From Jackrogersella multiformis (lineage: Eukaryota > Ascomycota > Sordariomycetes > Xylariales > Hypoxylaceae): 64,000 nucleotides of DNA. The stretch covers positions 682,001 to 746,000 of the forward strand of contig CADCXD010000018.1 of assembly GCA_902806575.1 (NCBI GenBank), read 5' to 3'. A program made the translations under genes and the position numbers. Under the pieces are notes generated by a model. The model searched no databases. It saw only the letters and a program-made list of their open reading frames with translations, and was not told the origin of the DNA. Shown here piece after piece: positions 57,991-64,000 of the stretch; the first letter of the stretch is position 1; each line of letters starts with the position of its first letter.

Positions 57991-59557
57991 TAAATTAAAA
58001 GTAACCATTATAAATATTAATTAATATAATAAAGTTCTTATAAAAATAATTTTTATAATATTAATAAAAAATTAAGCCTTTATAAAAAAAAATAAAGATA
58101 TTAATTAAAAAAAAACTCGATAAAAAATTCCATTAAAATTTTAATGTAAACATTAATATATTATAAAAACTATATATATATTAATAAAAAATGAATTAAA
58201 TTTATTTAAAATATTATAAAATAAATTATTAAACTTAACGATATTAACGCATTAAAACTATAATTAAATAACGTTTTTAAAAATAAATATATCGAAACGA
58301 AAAAGTTTTAAAGTTATAATATTTTATATAAACATACCTTAAAACGAAATTAACATAAAAATTAACACAATTTACTTAATTATATTTTAATAAATTATAA
58401 TATAACAAAAATATCATTAATTAAACGATACTTAAAATAAACGATATAAATGAAATAAATAATAAATAAATAATTATTTTAATTTAATTTTAACGTTTAT
58501 TATATCTTTAAAAGATTAAATTTAATAAAATAATAAAATAAAACAAAATTAACTGTTAAAGATATTTCGGATAAATTTATTTATATATTTATTAAACTTA
58601 CATTAAATAACAAATTTAAAAAGAAAATATTAAAAAGTTATAATTATAATAAACAATTAAATTGTTTATATATTATTTTTTTTAAAATTAATAAAGATAA
58701 AAATATTATTAAATAATTTCGATGTAAATTATAAAATAATTTTATTAACTTATATATATAAATTATTTAATAAAGTTTATAATTTAAAATATCATTTTAA
58801 ATTAAAACAAATATTTTATAAATTAAAATTAGTTTATATTTTATAACTTTTTATAAAAAGTTTAAAAGTATATTAAACATTACCTCGGTTATTATAAAAA
58901 CCAAATCGAACGTTTAAAACCTTACAATAAGTTAAAACTTATAAATTTATCGTTATAATTATTTTATATAATAATTTAAAACTTTATTATAGATTTATTA
59001 ACAATTTTAAGTAAAAAAATATATAATTTATTAAAGGCTTTACCTACTTTAATATAATAATAATAATTATATATAAATTTAATAAAAAATGATTTTAATA
59101 TTTAAAAATATTAAATATAAAGCTTATTATTAAGCTACGTTATTTTTTAAAATATTTTATATAAAATAGTTTTAAATAAAAACATTAAATTTAATAACGA
59201 AATATAATAAACGTTATTTATTGAATTTAAAATATTATTAATTATATTAATAAATTATTATCCTTAAATTAATAATATAACGAAACGATATAATTCAAAA
59301 ATCGAGGTAATAATCTACTATTATTATTTATTAAATAATATATCGTAGTTAAAAATAATTTTAATGTTATAATATAACCTTAATAATATTAAATTATTAA
59401 CAGCTAAAAAATCATTTAATAAATTAATATATAACTTTAAATTATAAATTATTGTTGTTTCGTAAAAAATATTAAAGAATATAATTAATTACGATATATT
59501 AAAACGATGTTATTAAAAAAAGCAAAAGAATATATTAATTTTATAACTACTAAAATA

Positions 59558-59810
59558 AAGGCCCGTTACGATTTAAAATATAATCTTATTTCTTTTAAAA
59601 AAATTAATTTACTTTAAATTATATAAAGGTTATATATTATTAAATAAGCTACCTTATAAATGGTTAATATAACGTATCGAATCGTTATTAATTTTAAAGC
59701 AAATTAATAAACTTATATACAAGCTTAAGTTATTTAATAATCAATAAATTTATAAATTTATATTAATAAATTAATTATTTAAGATTCCTTAAAAAAGGTC
59801 TTTACGTAAA
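59558..59810 (+). pseudogene. Integrase C-terminal remnant, gypsy copy 2
   Basis: KARYDLKYNLISFKK in one frame and KQINKLIYKLKLFNNQ then IYKFILIN in the next frame resemble the end of fungal gypsy integrases (ARYD, G-D-x-V-x-L-R-L, L-A-Y-x-L-x-L-P, H-P-V-I-S). A frameshift separates the two parts. Confidence 0.6.
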
Positions 59811-62016
59811 AGAATAATCGTAATTAGGTTAAATTATTATAAAAAGAAATAATAATCATTAAGTATTATATAAAATTAAAAAGTTATTAAATCGATAAGT
59901 AAATATGTTAAAAAAACGCTTTATTTTTAAATACTTTATATAATAAAAAGATTATTTATTAACTTTCGATTAATAATATTTAAGAAATTTATTTATTTAA
60001 AATATAATAATATTATTAAATAAGTATAATAAAAAATATCCTTTATTAATTAATTAATTTTATATTAAATCTATTAATAAATTATAACCCTTTAATATAT
60101 AATCTTGTAAAAATACGTAAATTTTTAATAATATACTTTTAAAATGAATTAATAAATTAATAATAAATATTTTAAATAAATAACGATAATTAATTGTAAA
60201 TAAGTAATAATACATGTTAAATAATAAAAAAATTATATATATATTAAAAAAACGACTTATCGAAAATATATTATTAAAATATATTAATTAATAATTAACC
60301 AATTCCTTTTACTTAACCATTAATGCCGCCGAAAAAATTAATAAAACTATAAGTTATAATTTTAATAAAAAGATTATTAAAAATTATAAAACTAAGATTT
60401 ATTTTAATACGAAAAGTGCGATTTACGGATAACGTTAAAAAAATAAGAAAGGGTAAGTTATAAATTATTAAGTAATTATAATTAAAATAATAATTATAAT
60501 TACCATTAAAGTTTTTACTTTAAAAAGGAGTTAAATATTTTAATATTTAAGTTATAATAAAACTATAATTAAATCGGAAAAAATTTAAATACTTTAATAT
60601 TAAAATAACTTATAAATATATTAACACTTACTTAGTAATAACAAAATATAATATACTTACTTATATTTATATTCTTTATTTATATAAGCATTTTTCTCAC
60701 TTACTTTTATTAAAAGAAATTTTCTTTATAATAAAAATTCTTTTCCTTTTTTTTCCATAAACTTTAATTTTATAATTTTTTTTTCTTATTTACCCTTTAC
60801 TTTATAATGCCTTTTATAAAGAAATTAATACTTAAACCTTTTAAAGTTTTAGTTAAAAAACCATTAATTTAACGTTTAAATAAATTTATTAATATTTATT
60901 TAATAATAAATAAATAGTAATTATTAATAAAGTATTTAAAACTATTAAAATATAAAACGGTAATAAAATTTAATAATAATAAACTTTTTAAAACGAATCG
61001 TTTATTTGAAATAATAATAATAAAAATTTAACGAATATTATTAATTTTAAAATATATCCTGTAAAAATGATAAAAATTATATCGTTTTACTTATAGTTTA
61101 ATATTATCTTAATTATTAAAACGTTATTAAAAATCTTGATATATAAAATCTTTTCAATAATAATCCCTTATTAAATAATTTAAAATTAACTTAAAAAATA
61201 AGTTTATAAAGTAAAGTTATTAATTAAAAAATAAAAGTTATTATTAAAATATTCTTTAAAATCCCCAATAAAAATATCTTTAAAGTATTTTGTATTAATA
61301 AAAACGTAAATAAAAGCGTCGGAACTTTCTTAAAAATTTATATAATAAATTAACATTAATTAAATTAACTTAATTAATATATAAAAACGATAATATGAAA
61401 TTAAAATTAATAAAATAACGATCATAATAATTAACAATAATAAAAAAATATTTTTAAATATTAATGCTTTATAATGAATGATAATAAATATAAATTAATA
61501 ATTATAATAATAACGCGTATTAAAAATTAATAATAATTAATAAAAATAATCTTAATAAATATCGTTAAAGTTATAATAACAATAAAAAATGCGTGTAATA
61601 TTTTTATAAATTATAAAAAAAGCATTATAAAAATTAAGTCGTAATTAATATTATTTATTATATTTATTACCGTAATTACGTTAAAAATTAGAATATTAAT
61701 TTTTATATTTAAATTAATTACGTTTATTATAAAAAAACTAATAATAATATTAATTAAAACATCGGCACTTATACCATTAAAAATTAAACCTATAATTAAA
61801 ACGTAAACGTTTAACGATTTTAATAATTTACGTTTCGTTTATAAAGATATATTATTAAATAATAATAACAACGTTTTAATTAATAACGATAATAATAACG
61901 AAAAGGAAAACGATATTAATATATTTAATATATTTTTTAAACGTTAAAAAATAATTTAATAAAATAATAATTTATAATTAATAAAAACGTTAGCTTTTTT
62001 ATTATTAAAAGGATAT

Positions 62017-62182
62017 TATAAAAAGCCATAACTATATAATTTATGCTTAAAATAATAATCCGTGCATTAAAAATAATCCGTACATTATATTTATTAACTT
62101 TACTTCGCGATATTAACTTTACTTTTATTTTTAAACAAATAACTATTTTAAAACCTTTATTTTAACTTATTAGTAAATAATA
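62017..62182 (+). repeat. 3' LTR of gypsy copy 2
   Basis: 166 bp, the best preserved LTR in the window. It starts TATAAAAAGCCATAAC and ends TTATTAGTAAATAATA, and AAATT follows directly. It contains TTAACTTTAC twice, around CGCGATA. Confidence 0.82.
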
Positions 62183-62211
62183 AAATTAAAATTTATAAAA
62201 GAAAATATTTA

Positions 62212-62365
62212 ATATAACCTTATAAAAGTTCTTACATTAAATGGAAATATATACTTTATACCTTAAATTAAATAAATAAGATAAAAACTTTTTATTTTTA
62301 TTTTATTTCTCGCCTATTTTAAAATAATGAAAAAATCTTTAATCTTATATATTAAAACATAATTT
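62212..62365 (+). repeat. 169-bp element, RIP-mutated copy A
   Basis: Aligns from ATATAACCTTATAAAAG to about AAAACATAATTTAC with 52071-52225. The last ~15 bp diverge, so it may be truncated or rearranged at its right end. Confidence 0.7.
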
Positions 62366-62409
62366 ACGTTAAAATATAAAGTTTATTATAAACTTTACGA
62401 TAATAAAAA

Positions 62410-62511
62410 TAAAATCATATTATAATAAAAAATATATAATTTAAAATTTCATAATAAAAATAAAATAATATTATAATAAAAAATATATAATTTAAAATTT
62501 CATAATAAAAT
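62410..62511. repeat. 51-bp tandem duplication
   Basis: Two adjacent units with a period of 51 bp, both containing TATTATAATAAAAAATATAT and TTTAAAATTTCATAATAAAA, with one or two differences. Confidence 0.8.
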
Positions 62512-62786
62512 AAAAAATCTACTTATAATTTTATAAAAAATATTACTTCTTAAAATAATATTTTAAAAAGTTTTTTTAACAACACGTAAATCCATAAATA
62601 ATTATTAAATAAGTAAAACGATTAACTTATGAATTAAACTTATTAAAAATTTTCCGCATATACTTAATTATTTTAATAACGTATTTTTTAAAAAAAAACA
62701 ATAATTCATTTTATTAATAATTTTTTTCTTTAAAGTTAATTAAAATAAATTAAAACGATAAAAATAACTTAATATATAAAATTAAA

Positions 62787-62934
62787 TATTATATATTAAT
62801 AAGTTAAAATAAAGGTTTTAAAATAATTATTATTTTTAAAAATAAAAACAAAGTTAATAATTATAAAGTATAAATTATATTCAACGTATAAGTTATTATT
62901 TTGAATATAAATTATATAGTTATGGTTTTTTATA
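62787..62934 (-). repeat. LTR of gypsy copy 3
   Basis: 148 bp, aligned to 11275-11433. It retains TATAGTTATGG near its end, which the copy 1 LTRs have lost. Confidence 0.78.
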
Positions 62935-63103
62935 ATATCTTTTTATTAATTATAAATTATTATATTATTAAATTAATTTTTAACGTTTAATAAATATATT
63001 AAATATATTAATATCGTTTTTATTATTATTATTATTAATAATAATTAAAACGTTATTATTATCGTTTAATGATATGTTTTTATAAACGAAACGTAAATTA
63101 TTA

Positions 63104-63271
63104 ATGCGACCTTATAAAGGTTTTTATATTAAATAAAAATATGTATTTTATACCTTAAATTAAATAGATAAAATAAGGACTTTCGGTTTTTATTTTATTT
63201 TTCGCCTGTTTTAAGATAATGGAGAAACCATTAATCTTATATATTAAAATACACCTTATAAGGTCCGTACT
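63104..63271 (+). repeat. 169-bp element, RIP-mutated copy B with 8-bp target duplication
   Basis: A full-length match to 52071-52239, starting ATGCGACC and ending GGTCCGTACT. It is flanked by AATTATTA at 63096-63103 and 63272-63279. Gypsy copies 1 and 2 have the corresponding uninterrupted site, which proves insertion into copy 3. Confidence 0.8.
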
Positions 63272-64000
63272 AATTATTAAAATCGTTAAACGTTTATATT
63301 TTAATTATAAGTTTAATTTTTAATAATATAAATATTAATGTTTTAATTAATGTTATTATCGGCTTTTTTATAATAAATATAATTAATTTAAATACGAAAG
63401 TTAATATTTTAATTTTTAACGTAATTATAATAATAAATATAATAAATAATGTTAATTACGATTTAATTTTTATAATGTTTTTTTTAATTTATGGAAATAT
63501 TACGCGTATTTTTTATTATTAGTATAACTTTAACGATATTTATTTAAAAAAATTTATTAATTGTTATTATTTTTAATAATTAAAAAGATTTTTATAATTA
63601 ATGCGTATTATTATTATAATTATTTATTTATATCTATTATTATTTATTATAAAGTGTTAATATTTAAAGATATTTTATCGTTATTATTAATTATCGCTTT
63701 TTAAAACTTTAGTTTTATATTATTATTTATATATATTAATTAAATTAATCTTATTAATTTTAACTTATTTTATAACTTTTTTAAAAAAGTTTTATCGTTT
63801 TTTTTTTCGTTTTTATTAATATAAGATGCTTTAAATATATTTTTATTAAAGATTTTAATGGATATTTTAATAATAACTTTTATTTTTTAATTAATAATTT
63901 TACTTTATAAATTAAATTTTTTTAAATTAATTTTAAATTATTTAATAAAAATTTATTATTAAAGAGGTTTTATATGTTAAAATCTTTAATAATATTTTAA

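Larger units (their letters stand above)
53183..62182 (+). mobile_element. Ty3/gypsy LTR retrotransposon, copy 2 (RIP-damaged)
   Basis: About 9.0 kb, inverted relative to copy 1, with LTRs at 53183-53316 and 62017-62182 and an exact AAATT target duplication on both sides. The coding strand is plus. Recognisable parts in order are an Arg/Asn/Tyr-rich Gag-like tract (about 55640-55960), a reverse transcriptase core with VYIDDIIIF at 57875-57901 followed by ESFFDFPSIILL, and an integrase C-terminal region from about 59558 (KARYDLK, then KLIYKLKLFNN in a shifted frame). RT before integrase is the Ty3/gypsy order. It is less mutated than copy 1, so it is probably a younger insertion. Stops interrupt every frame. 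Confidence 0.88.
62183..62786. other. Unassigned AT-rich segment between gypsy copies 2 and 3
   Basis: Probably the continuation of the older fragment split by copy 2, followed by a degraded 169-bp element and a 51-bp tandem duplication. The remainder (62520-62786) matches nothing I can identify. Confidence 0.4.
52285..64000. other. AT block 2: nested gypsy copies, RIP-mutated
   Basis: Normal base composition ends at about 52280. From there to the end of the window the DNA is AT-rich and made mainly of copies of the same gypsy family as copy 1. The central part (about 56000-60800) keeps clearly more CpA dinucleotides than block 1, so RIP is less complete there. No intact gene. Confidence 0.88.
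62787..64000 (-). mobile_element. Gypsy-family copy 3 (truncated by window end)
   Basis: Begins with an LTR at 62787-62934 (TATTATATATTAATAAG start, TTTTTTATA end) in the same orientation as copy 1 and follows copy 1 base by base thereafter (internal start 11434 onward). It is interrupted at 63104 by the 169-bp element. The coding strand would be minus, so this is its 3' end. Confidence 0.8.

Overview
The window is nuclear DNA from a filamentous ascomycete (Pezizomycotina, most like a Sordariomycete). Genes are split by short GT-AG introns of about 45-115 bp with CTAAC-type branch sites. The proteins are clear fungal orthologues, and gene spacers carry many copies of a palindromic TAGGTACCTA-type motif. 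Two blocks are extremely AT-rich and show the transition-only signature of repeat-induced point mutation (RIP). No species is claimed.

Layout. Positions 1-10811 hold the 3' end of AMP deaminase, SLA1, a TLC-domain membrane protein and COG8. Positions ~10930-24830 are AT block 1. It is a repeat element with long inverted terminal repeats, split by a Ty3/gypsy LTR retroelement (11275-19820, 159-bp LTRs, TAAAT target duplication). Positions 25300-52042 are a gene-dense island: HEM25, a coiled-coil protein, prefoldin 1, alkaline ceramidase, SGM1, NAS6, PRP46, ORC1, an unrecognised 595-aa protein, prefoldin 5, CTP synthase and the cytosolic Phe-tRNA synthetase alpha subunit. Positions 52285-64000 are AT block 2. 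A second gypsy copy (53183-62182, AAATT duplication) sits in opposite orientation inside an older fragment of the same family. A third copy begins at 62787 and runs off the end.

The genes are scattered housekeeping functions rather than one pathway: actin/endocytosis (SLA1), Golgi tethering (COG8, SGM1), sphingolipid metabolism, heme precursor transport, proteasome assembly, splicing, replication origin recognition, nucleotide metabolism and tRNA charging. Two subunits of the prefoldin hexamer lie about 15 kb apart.

Most multi-exon models were rebuilt by hand from splice signals, reading-frame closure and conserved protein motifs. Each closes to an uninterrupted frame except PRP46, which needs one extra base. 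Notable points are micro-exons of 8, 9, 14 and 15 bp, the PRP46 frameshift, a ~169-bp repeat present once unmutated and twice in RIP-mutated form, and a nested transposon stack that can be ordered from its target duplications. I found no CRISPR array, rRNA or convincing tRNA gene.
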